From contig CM070634.1 in assembly GCA_036346255.1 (NCBI GenBank), forward strand, positions 68,714,476-68,778,475: a stretch of 64,000 nt of DNA. Direction: 5' to 3'. The DNA comes from Ampelocalamus luodianensis. Its lineage: Eukaryota > Streptophyta > Magnoliopsida > Poales > Poaceae. This document shows, one piece after another, positions 10,190-22,000 of this stretch; the stretch's first letter is position 1; the number at the start of each line of letters is the position of its first letter. The notes beneath the pieces were generated by a model. It did no database searches. It was not told the origin of the DNA and saw only the letters and a program-made list of their open reading frames with translations. A program made the translations under genes and the position numbers.

Positions 10190-10425
10190 TGTCGGTGTTT
10201 TAGAACCGATCTTACGTAAAGATTATTTGATTCGGGGGGTCTCCACAATTGATCACGCAGACAAAGGAGACACGGGAATTTTAGACAGGTTCGGGCCTTC
10301 TCCAGCGAGAATAACAACCCTACTCCTGGGTGTACTGTATTACGTGTCCTGGTTACAATTCGGGAAAAAACTTGCGCCAATCCTCCTCCTCCTTCTTTAT
10401 CTCTACTTATTATGTATTCTTCAGA
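10190..10425 (-). mobile_element. Remaining end of the Tat-1 5' LTR
   Basis: The plus strand starts TGTCGGTGTTTTAGAACCGATC at 10190. About 230 bp align with the reverse complement of the Tat-2 LTR end (24540-24773), including TACGTAAGATCGGTTCTA and GGTTCGGGCCTTCTCCAG. Similarity fades at about 10425, near the position of the Tat-2 TATA box. From there the sequence is the antisense-ORF gene (10428 onward). The upstream part of the LTR (U3) is thus missing or was never present at this junction. Confidence 0.7.
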
Positions 10426-10653
10426 GGACTAATGCGGCGTGTGATGAAGTCCCTCACCGCATGCCATCCGGTCAACCCCTCTTCTCTCAAGTCTTTGATA
10501 GCTTGGATGTAGGGGTGATTCGGTCGAGGTCGCTTGGAGTCGAGTCCCAAGATGAACTCTTCTCTGCAAACTTCCCCATGAAGAAGAGGCAGTCGTCCTT
10601 GGACACGGTCTAGTAGAACTACTTATTCTTCCACCCTGGCCATGATGATCGGG

Positions 10654-13600
10654 TGTCGGGACCCCGGTTATACAACCCCAGGACCCTCTGTGTATTCCGA
10701 ACTAGTCGCGTGATCAGTAGCTAGCTCGCACAGTTACAACAAAGATGTAATCATAACCATACAACCAATTAACGATGAAGCAGACAAATTAATATTAATA
10801 GTAGCAAAATACCTTATAGTCAAATCTTACAGAGTTGCCACGCAGGGCTCAACACCAAAAGGTAACTTGCAGCGGAACCAAAATATCTCGTAGTAGCCAC
10901 ACGACATGCCCACAAGCAATCGAGTGGAGGACGCGACCTAGTTCGCAAAGTCTTTGAAGTTCTCCTCTTCATGAAACTCGGAGTTCCCTGGTTCTTCTGT
11001 GGGGATTAATCACATAGGGCGCAAGCCGTGAGTACTTTGAATGTACTCTGCAAGTCATAGGGAAATGTATGCAATTATTATTCATGCTAGGCTTGACAAG
11101 GATAACTTTATGTTTAATTTGTAGAAAGCAATATTGACAATAAATACAATAAGTAGATAAAAGCATAATTTAAAAGATTAATACATAAGTAATCAATTTT
11201 CTTTGAAACAACAGGTGAACACCCTGTTCACCTCCCAACTATAACCAGATGCAACTACACGATCCAACCGAACCATTCCCACATTTTTGATAAAAACTCT
11301 ACCCTTGCATGAAAGCTTCAGGCATGTCCATAACCGAGGACACGGTTATTCGAATAGTTTTACACTCTACAGAGGTTGTGCACTTTACCCACATGACACG
11401 AGTTCTCTAGTTTGTTTGGCACCCGACGATGCCACCTCTCACTACCTTAGGTAAGCAGTCTAGAGTACGTGACAAGGCCTTTACAAAATTCTGCTTTGAC
11501 CCAGTTTTGCTCGCTAAGGATTCACCATTACGGGCCCCCTCTTGCGCCATTTTCAACCCAAACAGACCCGAATCAAAACATAGCTAATTAGTCGGCCAGG
11601 TCTATCCTAGTCTAGACATGAGGTTGCACGGTAAGACCCAAAACAATGGCGTACAAGGTTAAGTCCTTAGTGATCTGCTTAGGCGAGATTAATCCACATC
11701 CCAATGTGTGTTACGACACCCACACTCACCACCGCCCACTCGCCCGAGGATAAAGCATTTTTGGTTCAACCCGGCCAAAGACCACCCTAGCCTTGGCACA
11801 ACATCTTTTAATAATAGTGGCCGTGCCACAATTCCATAATTCCTTTAGTCATGTTTATTCATACGAGCATGTGATCATGAGTCCCAACGTACAACTATAG
11901 CATGGCTAAGCATAATACGATACCCGTGTTGGTAATTTATCAATGTCCAACTAAAATAGTCCATCCTATGGTGTCCAAGGGTTCATGTCATTCAAGGATA
12001 CATGTCATTTGTAATTTATCAAGGAGGCATACATCAATTAGACAATTATCTACTCCCGAAACCATTTAATATAAAACTAGCAATGCATGTTTATATCAAA
12101 CAATATAGTTTTGTAAAATGGGTTCAATATGATCAAAGGTCTATGACTTGCCTTCATTGAACAGTTGAGGTGCTTGATTAAATCGTCAGAAATCTTAGAA
12201 ACAGGAATCTACGTCTTGAAAAAGCCAAATAAATAAAACAACTCCAAATAAATTCCAAATAAATACCAAATTAGCACTAACAGCAAGAGGTGAATTTTAG
12301 ATGAATTTAGAAATTTTGAATCACTCGAATCGGACTTCGAATGAAAAAGCTATGGCCAAAGGAAGTTGAAAAAACAGATGAAATAATGGATTTGGGGTTT
12401 TCCCGAATTTCCTTATTTATTTTTGTAAAGGAAAAGATGAATATGACGTCAGCTGACATCATCAGAGGGATTTCTGGCTGAAATGATTAGAAGAAATGAA
12501 ATTGACATGTGGGGCCCACTTGTCAATGAGATGGTCCACGAAGACTGGGTCCACAAGGTTTTGGAACAGGTGAAGGAGTTGGAGCGCCACACAGGCTGCT
12601 GATGGGGCTGACACATCAGCAAAAGAGGGGAGGTGGCACCTAGGTGGTGTTGACGCGGGTGCCACGTGGGCTGCCACGTCGGACTGGAGCGGCGACGCGC
12701 TCGGCCCAAGGGTCACCGACGATTGGCTGGGCAGCGGCCGGTGGTGAAGACACCAACACGAAGAGGGAGGCGCGACGAACACGGTGCTCACGGTCTAGAG
12801 GACATGGTGCCAAGGTATGGCCGGCGACGAGGACGAAAAGTGGAGGTGGCGGCGAGTGAAAGCGGCAAAGGAGCTCCGGGGGACTTCCGGCGAGGAGGAG
12901 GTGCGCACGGGGAGGCCCGGGAGCTTGCGATACTGAAGGTGAAGACTATGGCGGCTGAGGAGGCTTGGCGGCGGCGCTAAAGGCGGCGGAGTGAAACATG
13001 GCCGGCGGCGGCATTTCTCAAAATACGGCGAACTCGGGGCGAGAGGGAGAGAGTGAGTTGGGGGAGGAGCTAGAGGAGCTCGAGGGCTTGCTGGTGCTCT
13101 CCTTAAATAGGTGCGGGGAGGACTGAGGGCAAAGGACGGTTAGGAGGGGTCAAGTCGGCATTAATGGCGGACGGCGGGTGTCGGCTTGACTGCGCGGAGA
13201 AGAGGGAAAAGCGGAGGCGCACGGGTGCGATGTAGGCGGGGATGGGCGGCGCATCGGGATGGGACGGGGTAGGCTGCTAGGGCATGGTGAGGAAGCGATG
13301 GGAGCCGACGGGATTCGCTGCGAGGTGGGCGGCGGGTTGGACGGAGGTTGAAGACAACCCAGAGGCGGGGCGTGCGGCTGACGGCGGGGAGCAGGTGGTG
13401 GCAGCGGGCACGGCGGAGCACGCCACCTTCAATGCGTGTGAAAGAAGTGACGCGACGGGACAGGGTAGGCGGCGCCAGCGCAAAACGTGCGCATGTGAGC
13501 TCGGCGCTGACAAGGGCGGCAATGATCGGGAGGAGGACGAAGCACAGCGGCGATGGAGGCTGACAGGGCGGGTCCACCAGTCAGCGAGGGCGAGAGGAGA

Positions 13601-14324
13601 AAGGGGCACGGTGTCTATGAGCCGTTCGATTTCAATCGGACGGTGCAAAACGCGTGGGACGTTCTGACCGTCCGAAGCTCAACGCGATCTAGGCCGTCCG
13701 TTTCAGATCGGACGGTCCGCAAGTGTTTAAGCGCGCAGGGTGCGCTGGAGTGGGAGCCGTCCGATTTCCATCGGACGGCCTAGAATGAGAAGGGTGCGGG
13801 CATTTGTGAGGCTGGGCCGACGTGGGCCGCGTGAGAGGAAGGAGGTGTGGGCTAACCAAGAGATTCGGTCTAAAGCCAAATGGAGGATTTAGAATAGCTT
13901 TTCGATTTAAATAATTACCAGAAAACAAAAAGGATTTTTAGAAAATAGTTAAGGCCATCCAAAAATTCTAGGAAAATTCATAGAAATCCTTGGAATTATT
14001 TAGGACTTAATAAAAATACTTTTAGCTATACTTTTGCTTTTAATTTTTCAAATAAAATAGTTTTTAATTTCGCTTTAAAGGGAAACCAAATTCTAAAATA
14101 CAAAAAACCAAAAAAATACTTATAATAATAATTTTGAATTTTAAACCCAATAAAATCCAAAAAACTCAAATAAGCCAACTATTGAATTAATTGAAGTTTA
14201 GTTAATTCAATTTTATTTTATTTTATTTTTAAAATTTCAAGTTAAGCTTTAACAATTCAATAAAATCATCTGGTTATTTTTCTTTTGAAAATTTTCAAAA
14301 ACTCAGGAAATTTGGGATGTTACA
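10654..14324 (-). mobile_element. Solo long LTR R, minus strand
   Basis: The unit runs from TGTCGGGACCCCGG to TTTGGGATGTTACA on the plus strand (LTR start TGTAACATCCC on the minus strand), 3671 bp, flanked by TCGGG (10649-10653) and CCGGG (14325-14329). The U3 part (13600-13800) holds three GCCGT...ACGGC palindromes. A TATA-like TATTTAAGG lies at 13109-13101 and a GC-rich leader follows (13090-12600). It shares with S a second exon with a GC donor (12208-12152), a terminal exon with an acidic frame (10996-10938), and the TATTCGAATA core (11347-11356). No internal region or coding domain is present. Confidence 0.9.
10938..12208 (-). other. Predicted exons 2-3 of the LTR R spliced leader
   Basis: Exon 2 is 12208-12152 (acceptor ...GACGTAG, donor GAAG|GCAAGT). 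Exon 3 starts at 10996 after ...ATTAATCCCCACAG and runs to the TAG at 10940-10938. Joining them in phase 1 gives a short acidic frame (FNEEEPGNSEF ... HEEENFKDFAN) with the same intron phase as in LTR S. Exon 2 has in-frame stops upstream of that stretch, so the copy is decayed. The intron carries CTTAGCCATGCTTAG-like and TATTCGAATA elements. Splicing is predicted from sequence only. Confidence 0.45.
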
Positions 14325-16856
14325 CCGGGTGAACATATGAATATACTCCCTTGACTTCCCATCGTGGAGCTTCAGACCGCAGCTACATGCGATTCCACTG
14401 TGCTTGCTCATCCCGTAGTAGTACTAGAAGAGGTCCAAATCTGAGAGAATTCCCATATAGGCTTCGCACATGTAGACGAATACACTCTGTATTGTGATAG
14501 AATTGGGAACTAAATTCACCAATTTCACCTCAAAATGCTAAAGTACGAGCATCAAGAAAGGATGGACGGGTAGTCAGAAACCACATTCACAGTATGCCTG
14601 AAATACTGGAATGGTGTCTTCCTCATTCGAGGGCCAATGCAGACCATTGGCGTTGTGCTACTTTACCAAAGCTTGCTTTGGGATCTTCTCAGCTACGACC
14701 AGAGTCGTCATATTCTCTACATCCATCTCTGATTTCTCCCATTTAGAAATGGTTCAGGCCATCTTCTTCCGAGTGAGTTTGATTTAGATTTACAAGAGTT
14801 TGGAGAACTATAACATCCCAAGTTTAGGCTTGTGTTTCAAATGTAAGAAAATGTGTAGAAATTTAAAACTTTTCTTATATCTTATATTTTCTGTATGTTC
14901 TGAAGAATTCTTGTAAAGGAATTATGGAAATACAAAGTCACAAGTCATTTTGACCTAAACCTTGCCCTTTAAAAATTTTCTTGTCTAATCTTGTGATAAT
15001 TCCTTGGAATTTTTTTCCTAAGTTCTAGGGATGGTGTGTGACACCTCTGAAAAATTTCACAATTTTAAAAAATTGTTTGAATATATTTGGAGGTTAATCA
15101 AACCAGTTTGACTTTTAGTCAAACCCTAGCCCAGCACCTTGCAAAATTTTTGGAGGAAAATTCACTACATGAAAACCTTTGAAAATTTTATACAAGGTCA
15201 ATATCCAAGTTAGCAAGCTCCTGTAAAAATTTTAGAATTTTTAGAGTTGTTTTGCTACCTTAAACAATTTCCCAAAGATCGGCTCATTTCAAAACCCTAA
15301 TTTAAAACCCTAGTCTGAGTCAGACTCGGGCTCGAGTCAAACCCGAGCCCAAGTCATTTGACTCGGTCGCACCAGGTCGTCAAGCCGCACTCGGGCTCGC
15401 GTTTGGGCACGTGCGTTTCGGCCGTTAGATCTTCATCGGGCGGTCCTCATTCATTGAGACTTTCGGACCTCCCGAGAGCCGCCTCAAGTCTGAGCCGTCC
15501 ATCTTTAATCCAACGATCATGACCTCCCCGATCTCTCAGTAAATCTCCACCGTTGGATGTAGATCCAACTGTGCGGTACCTTTCCCTTTGTCTCGGGTCG
15601 TTTCGCCCAAACGGTAGTACCGCTCATCAAGCTGGTAGTACCGGGCTCCAGTTGAGTGGGGGCATTTTCGGCCGTTAGATCTTAATCGGCCGCCAGATTG
15701 ATTCAAACGTTTTAAAGCCGCTGAACGTGAGATTCAATCCTGACCGTTCATTTCCAATCCAACCGTGCGGTACCTTTTCCTTTCTCCTCCGGAAGTACCG
15801 TCTCAAACAGTGGTACCGTTTATCCCATCGGTAGTTCCGGGCTCGTTAAAAACGGTGCGCTCCTCTCTGTAGCCGTTGGGTTTCCATCGGGCGGCCTCTG
15901 TTCATTGGGCCGTTCGGACAATCAATCTCAGACGCTCATCTTTTTAAGTCTGGGCCGTCCGTTTTTAATCCAAGGGTTGAGGGGTGTGGACTCAACTTAA
16001 CCTAACCCATTAGTCCTTTTTTTGACCCAAGCCATTTCAACCCTTTCTCTGACAGTGGGCCCTTGACCGCTCCTGGTCATCTTCAACCTCTGATTGCGTG
16101 TGTGCGCGCCATGGCAGAGAGGGTGTAATAGCCCAATTTTCAAATTTCATTAGAAATTAAAATTTATGTATTTTTGTGGAGTTTTTTAGAATTTTAAAAG
16201 CTTTTTATAATTATTTTAAAGTCAAAACAAATTTATTTGCAAAATTAAAAGCCAACATTAAGTTGTAAATAATCTTATTAAGTCCAAAATAAATAAAGAA
16301 ATTTCTGTGAATTTTTCCATAATTTTTGGAATTATTTTGCTATTTTCTAAAACTTATTTGAATTATCAGAATTAAAACAAATAGAAAATCAAAATAAAAA
16401 CCTAAAACTAGATTTGGGCTGAAACCCAAAGGCCTCAGCCCAAAACCCATTCCCACGCACGGCCCGATCCGACCCAAGCCACGTCCGCCCCTCCCACTCT
16501 CCCTCCACCGTTGGATCAAAATCCAACCGTCGCCCGCACGCACCCCTCTCCGTCTCTCTCCGCCTCACTCCTCCTCGGTCGTTGGATCAAAATCCAACGG
16601 GCCGCACCCCTTCTTCCCCGTCGCCTTCGTCTTCGCGCAGCCGAGCCCGTCGCCGCCATTGTTGCGCACGCGTGAGCTCCATAACGGACGCGCCTCCAAC
16701 TGCCCCGCCTTCCCCGCGTCGTCGCGCATGACCCGCGCCTGCCCCCGCACGACCCCCACCTCCCTCTCCCTCCTTCTCTGCGTGCGTGCGCACGAGTCGC
16801 GCAATCGCCGCCGCCACGTCCCCCACATCACCGCCGCTCCCGGCCTCCCCTAGCCC

Positions 16857-16865
16857 TATAAAAGG
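16857..16865 (+). promoter_or_regulatory. TATA box of LTR S
   Basis: CTATAAAAG, about 30 bp upstream of a C/T-rich leader start (TTCCTACTCCTCAATCC). It marks the U3/R boundary of LTR S and the start of the predicted spliced leader. Confidence 0.75.
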
Positions 16866-17756
16866 GAGCCCCGCGAGCCCTTCCTACTCCTCAATCCATT
16901 CCCCTCACTTCCCCTCACTCGCCTCAGCGTCGCCGGATTCTGCCGTTGAAGCTCGCCATCCGAAGGAGCTTTCGCCGCCGATTGCGCCACCGTCGTTGAA
17001 GCTCGGCCCTCGTCCTCGCCGCCGTTAGCATCGCCGCGCCACCGTGAAGGCCGTGCGTGCTCTCTCTCTGCCGGAGGACCACCGGAGCGCCACTTCACCG
17101 TCGAGCCGTACTTCGCCGCCACCTTCCCCCTCATCGCCGACCATCACTTCGCCCCTTTTCGTCACCAGGGTGAGCACCGCAACCCCCGTACCCCTCTCTC
17201 TCTTTTGCGCACCTCGCCACCCGCCGCCAGGCACCATAGCGCCGGCGACCCTCGGTCCGGCAGCGCGCTGTCTTGATGTGGCTCGACCATGTAGGCGCGC
17301 GTCGGCGCCACCCTGCCGGTCAGAGTCACGCGCATGGCTCCCACATCAGCACGTGCGCGCCACCTCACCGCAACCCCTGTGCCACATAGCCCGTGGGCCT
17401 GGTCCATGAGAGCCGTGTCTATGACACGTGGGTCCCACACGTCAGGAAATTGTTTTATTTCCTTTAATTCTGAAATCCTATGGCTGACATCATCCTTGCG
17501 CAATAATTAGATTTTCCTTTAGAAAAATAAATCAAGAAAATCTAATAAATTCAGAATTTAGGTTTTTAATAGATTTAAACTTCAAAAATTCATATCTTTT
17601 GCATCTGAACTACAAATTGGGTGATTTAAGTTGCAAAATTTGAATAAAATTATAATCTAGCTAACTAAACCAAAATATTTTAATTTGGAGTTAATTTGAA
17701 CTATATTTTTGAATTTATTTGAATTTAAATTGAATTTATCGTATTTTCGCGTATAG

Positions 17757-19053
17757 ACTTCGACGACTCCGGAGAGTTTGACCATCCCGAGGACCTAGAT
17801 TTTCAGGACATCAATGAAGGTAAGTTATACCATTGATCATGTTGAACCCATTACTTTAAATTTATTTTTATTTTTTAAATTACTTAATGCATGCATATGT
17901 TTATTCAATTATTTCAATGCCCTGTTTTTGTATATAGTTATTCCAATCTTCATTCTGTGGCCAATTTGAGTATTGCACATGAATGCCTTGTCACCATTAG
18001 ACAAAATGTTACTAAAACTAGTCATGTGCTTAGCCATGCTTAGAACACACTTATGAATTTGGGAAGGTTTAGCCAAATCTTTTATAAACTTGATTTAAAT
18101 TTGACACTGTGGTATTGTTTTACCACAGAAGGTTTATAAAGAGGGTTTTACTCTAAACAAAATCAAAAATGGGTTTGGACTTGGGCGAATTGGTTGAATG
18201 GTGGGTGCAGGTTTATGCACGGGGTTAATCTGGTTAAGATTAAGGCCCAGTGTTTGTTGGAAAGACACCCAAGTCAATTGAGGACCGATCTTTGAGCCGC
18301 TTTTTGCTATGCCTTACCGTACCACCACATGTCCTATATGGGCAGGATTTGGCTAAGTAATTTGTAATGTTTTAGTGTATTTGTGCCATGTTGATTGTGT
18401 GGGTGTTGGGTAGACATTTATTCCCACTTGGCGCAAGAGGGGGCTTCCGGAGGGCGATTAGTCCAAAGGAGTGAAACCTTAGCGGGCATCAATACATTAA
18501 GACAGAACATTGTAAATGCCTCATGATAACTGCTCAGTGCCTACAGAAGCGTGTTTTGGCCGACATAATGAGCATGTCATCTTGTGTGGGTAAAGCTGTA
18601 CAGACTCTGCAGAGTAGAAAACTATTCGAATAGCCGCGTCCGCGGTCATGGACATGCTAACAAGGCCACTTGAAGTTAGATTTGTTTTTGGTTTTTAAAA
18701 GGTTTTATCAAATGGTTGAGGATGGTTAATCCTTGTGGAATATTGGGCGGTCAGCCATGTGATAGGAGGATATCCTTCACCTGTTCATTTGGAGGTTATC
18801 CATAATATTGTCATTTTAAAATTCTGACTTTAGATATATTATAAAAATGGCCTTAGAAATTAATATGAGTATTTAAACTAAAAATGCTGTTTATGCAAAA
18901 TAACCCTGGCCTTATTCACTTTTTTACCTTATGCATGCATTTTCATTCCATATTGGGTGTAGCTTGCGAGCACGGTAGTAGTGCTCACTCTTGTTGAATA
19001 ACTTTTATTTAGGAGAAGACTTCTTCCCCGACGGTGAGGACCAGGACGTTTAG
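17757..19053 (+). other. Predicted exons 2-3 of the LTR S spliced leader, acidic mini-ORF
   Basis: Exon 2 is 17757-17819 (63 nt; GTATAG acceptor, GAAG|GTAAGT donor). Exon 3 runs from 19013 (TTTATTTAG acceptor) to the TAG at 19051-19053. Joined in phase 1 they encode an uninterrupted acidic frame (EFDHPEDLDFQDINE then DFFPDGEDQDV): ten of the 21 exon-2 residues and six of the 13 exon-3 residues are Asp or Glu. No ATG precedes it in the predicted leader exon, so translation is uncertain. Intron 1 would be 17170-17756 and intron 2 17820-19012. The 63-nt length and phases recur in T and Y. Confidence 0.55.
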
Positions 19054-22000
19054 GCTTTCGACTCCAGACGATTGCCTGTGGCGAATCGTGTGGCTCACTT
19101 TTATTACTATGCTTCCGCAATGCTATTTGTTATTTGTTATTCGTTTATCAGACTCAGTTGTATTAAACATTTGATTACTTAATGTTATTTAAGTTTCCGT
19201 GATATGATTGTGATATCAATTTTGTGAGACTGTGTACACTGGAAATCCTGGACCGGTGTATGAACACAGAGAATTCGGGATCCTTCGTTCCTGGGTTCGA
19301 CAGAGGGGTTGCGCCCTGTCATTTCCCTGTGCATCCTCCTCAACAACTCTTTGACCCTAGCATTTATTACTATCGACCTTTCGCCCTAAGCTCACCATGG
19401 AGCTCCCTCCCTGTTTGTAACTGTTGTTTTTTTTCAATAAAAAGCACCCCAAGCCCCTCCTTGAGTCCCTTTACATCACCCTAGCTCTTTCCTTGTTCTT
19501 GGAGCTCACACCACTAAAAACCCCCAAATCTGCCATTGTTGGCTGTGGAGCTTTGTTGGTGGCTTTGGTGCTCCAGTGGTTCTTCCTCCTTTCTTCTTGT
19601 ACCCTTTTAAGCTCCTTAATACTCTAATAATTTCCCCTAACTTAATTTTGGGTGGTATTCACAGGAATCACTTAATTTTAAGTTGGGATCTTTTCGGCCG
19701 AAATCACCCTTTTCTTTCTCAGCTCCGGTAAGTGGTTTCATTTGGCAATTACTTGCTCATGGACCTTCTGTGGGCCCTAATGAAGCTCTCTGGACCACCT
19801 AGTGGTCTTCCGTTTTGCTCAGGCCGTGTTTCATCGTCTTCTTCTTCAACTCCAGCGAGCTCCTCCGCCGTCAAAACTTCTTCGACCATCTTTGAAGCTC
19901 TTCTTGGCTAAGGTAGCTTCTTATTAGTACTTAGATGCTGTGGCACCCGCTTCTTTGGACAATGCGGAGATTTTTAGCTGTTTTCGTTCTCGGCCGTTTC
20001 GGTCACTGTCGTTTATCTCCGGCTCGCCGGCGTTCTAGGCCGCCGCCGCCGTCGAGGTTACCTCCAGTGGGTGCGCAAGGTTATCGCGTTTCCATTTTTT
20101 GCCCTTAGTTGCCGTCGCGGTGGCCAGAGCCGCCAGTGACGAGCTTGTCTTTGCGCTCGGGTTTTGTCGGATGAGCGCCTCTCTCTCTGCTGTTGCCATT
20201 TAGGGCAAATATCCGGCCATTGACTGCTAATCATTATTAATCATTGATAATCATTGCGTTAGCAATTAATGGTTGTCTTAATATAGCCTGTGTGCCACTA
20301 ACTCATGGGCCCAGCCACTTAAACAACCCCCTTGCACTGTGCGTTATCGTTTAGGACATCCTTAATGCTAATCGTGGCGTAGTATTTAATGCTGTCTTAA
20401 ATCGGGCCTTTCTGCAAGAACAACCTTCACTGGCACAATCGAAACTACCGCCATGTTAGTGCTGGTACTACCGCTCCAGCGGTACTATGCTTGCGGTAGT
20501 TCCATTCTATCAATTGCGGTACTACCGATTTCCATGGCGCCTTCTCTGGAATTTGCGTACCACCTTACCTGTGAAACTACCAGTGAAGCGGTACTACCGC
20601 GCATTACTTGCCGGTACTACCGTTTTTCCTGGTACCTGTTGTAAGAATCTCAGAGCTTTTGGTAGAAGTTGGTTTTTAATCCAGTAATCTTTTATTTGTC
20701 AACTGGAAATGGTTTTAGAACTTCAAAAATTCATAACTAATTTGTTTTAGCTCCTTTTTAGATGATCCCTGTTGGGTTAAATTTCTGTTTAGCTAAATCT
20801 TAATCTAAAAATATGTTTAGGAGCTGTTCTGTAGTAGAAAATGGTGCAGGTTGTACTAAGTTGTTTAACATGAAATGTGTCTAGAAATTCATTTAAAACT
20901 TGCAAAATGCATAAGTATTTCTCTGTAGCTCCAAATTGAGCAAACTAAAATTTGTTAAATCCCTGTGTTAATGTACTTTACTATAGGCTAGGCTTTGTTC
21001 ATGCGCTTGCCTCTGAAAAATGATATGTTCTAGTTTCACAACTTAGAAAAATCATAAGTAATTCATTTTACCTCCAAATAAAGTAAATCCAGCTTTGCTG
21101 TGCTTAGAATTCCATGTTCTACCTACCATAAAAATTTCAGGGTCTAGATCTTTCTGGAAAATTGTGTCATAAACAGTAACCGAAATTAATTTAATTGGAT
21201 TCTTCAGGCTGAAAGAAATTGTTTAGGCTATAACTTTTGCATGTTTAGTCCAAATGAAATGATTCTTGTTGCTAAATTCATTTAAAATCATGCTCTTGCT
21301 GCTGTATAAATTTCATGGGGTTTGGATGACTTTGGATTTTGAGTTTTTTTCGGTGTTCTTCGTTCTTATTGGATTTTTCGCATTCTTGTGATAGGTTCCG
21401 AAGATTTTATTGAGCCTGAAAGCGATCCTCTGTAGCAAACCAGTGATCCTCAGCAAGGCAAGTAAATGTAGCATCATTTGATCATATTGCTCCTATTATT
21501 TTCAAATTCTAATATGTTGTTTGCAAATTCTACGTATGCATTGCTATCTTATTTTAAACTATTATTGATTAGTTGACCCATTAGATGCATTATTGGTAGG
21601 CAAATGTTTATCCTCTACTACGAAGCCTAGGTTTATCTTGCTGTGATGTTGGGTTCGTTGGATGAGCCCTTGTCACTTAGTAGTTTACGAGTTAAAATGC
21701 TTAGCCATGCTTAGCTACCGGTAGAATTGGGCGATTATTGACTTAGTCGATAACCTTGATTACACAAACTTATTATGACTTTATGATTTAGCCTTTGTGC
21801 TATGTTTAATTGAGAAAACTAAAATTAAAAACAAAATGATTTGGACTTGGGCACAATGATATGTTGGTGTGCTTTTGGGTGTGACTGGAATGGTGCCCGA
21901 GTCAACAAGGACCGAATTACTTGCGCCATTGATCCAAGCACTTTTTGCGTGCTAACCACACTAGAGGGTATGGGACCTCTCTTGACTTAGTACTTTGGCG

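Larger units (their letters stand above)
2327..10425 (-). mobile_element. Tat-1: decayed Tat-lineage Ty3/gypsy retrotransposon, minus strand
   Basis: Read on the minus strand the order is partial 5' LTR (10425-10190), primer-binding site, gag, protease, reverse transcriptase, a degraded RNase H region, a second archaeal-type RNase H, and integrase. An additional ORF follows on the opposite strand. Domain order, the second RNase H and the antisense extra ORF are hallmarks of the Tat lineage (RIRE2/Grande/Retand relatives). Every gene carries frameshifts, stops or lost catalytic residues. The 3' LTR has been cut off or covered by P2 and the 5' LTR keeps only its end. A Copia solo LTR (8870-9449) interrupts gag. 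The closest relative in the window is Tat-2 (24774-25528 and 60181-61856), with long co-linear gag similarity. Confidence 0.9.
10428..14762 (-). pseudogene. Antisense-type extra ORF of a third Tat element (Transposase_28-like), split by solo LTR R
   Basis: From the ATG at 14762 (AGAAGATGGCC) the minus strand stays in one frame to 14325 with five in-frame stops and no frameshift. Segments FQAYCECGF, LPVHPFLMLVL, VKLVNLVPNSITIQSVFVYM and CEAYMGILSDLDLF match what I know of the grass 'putative gypsy type transposon' domain (Pfam Transposase_28), as does the Trp/Phe-rich WPGWKNK block. After LTR R (10654-14324, duplication TCGGG/CCGGG) the coding remnant continues at 10653-10428 with a frameshift and ends in AIKDLREEGLTGWHAVRDF and ITRRISPLK, the end of that domain. 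It is cut at about 10425 by the Tat-1 LTR end. Function unknown. In Tat elements this gene faces the 3' LTR, so the parent was plus-oriented. Confidence 0.75.
16124..19302 (+). mobile_element. Solo long LTR S
   Basis: S runs TGTAATAGCCC...CTGGGTTCGACA, 3179 bp, with perfect GAGGG duplications (16119-16123 and 19303-19307). It sits inside T. It has a canonical TATA box (16857-16865) and a GC-rich leader ending in a GGTGAGC donor (17170), then two further predicted exons. The U3 contains CGTTGGAT/ATCCAACG inverted repeats at 16580-16599. It is the best preserved example in the window of the three-exon LTR leader, with GT donors at both introns. Open frames over 16600-17400 are GC-rich leader sequence and I do not treat them as genes. 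Confidence 0.9.
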
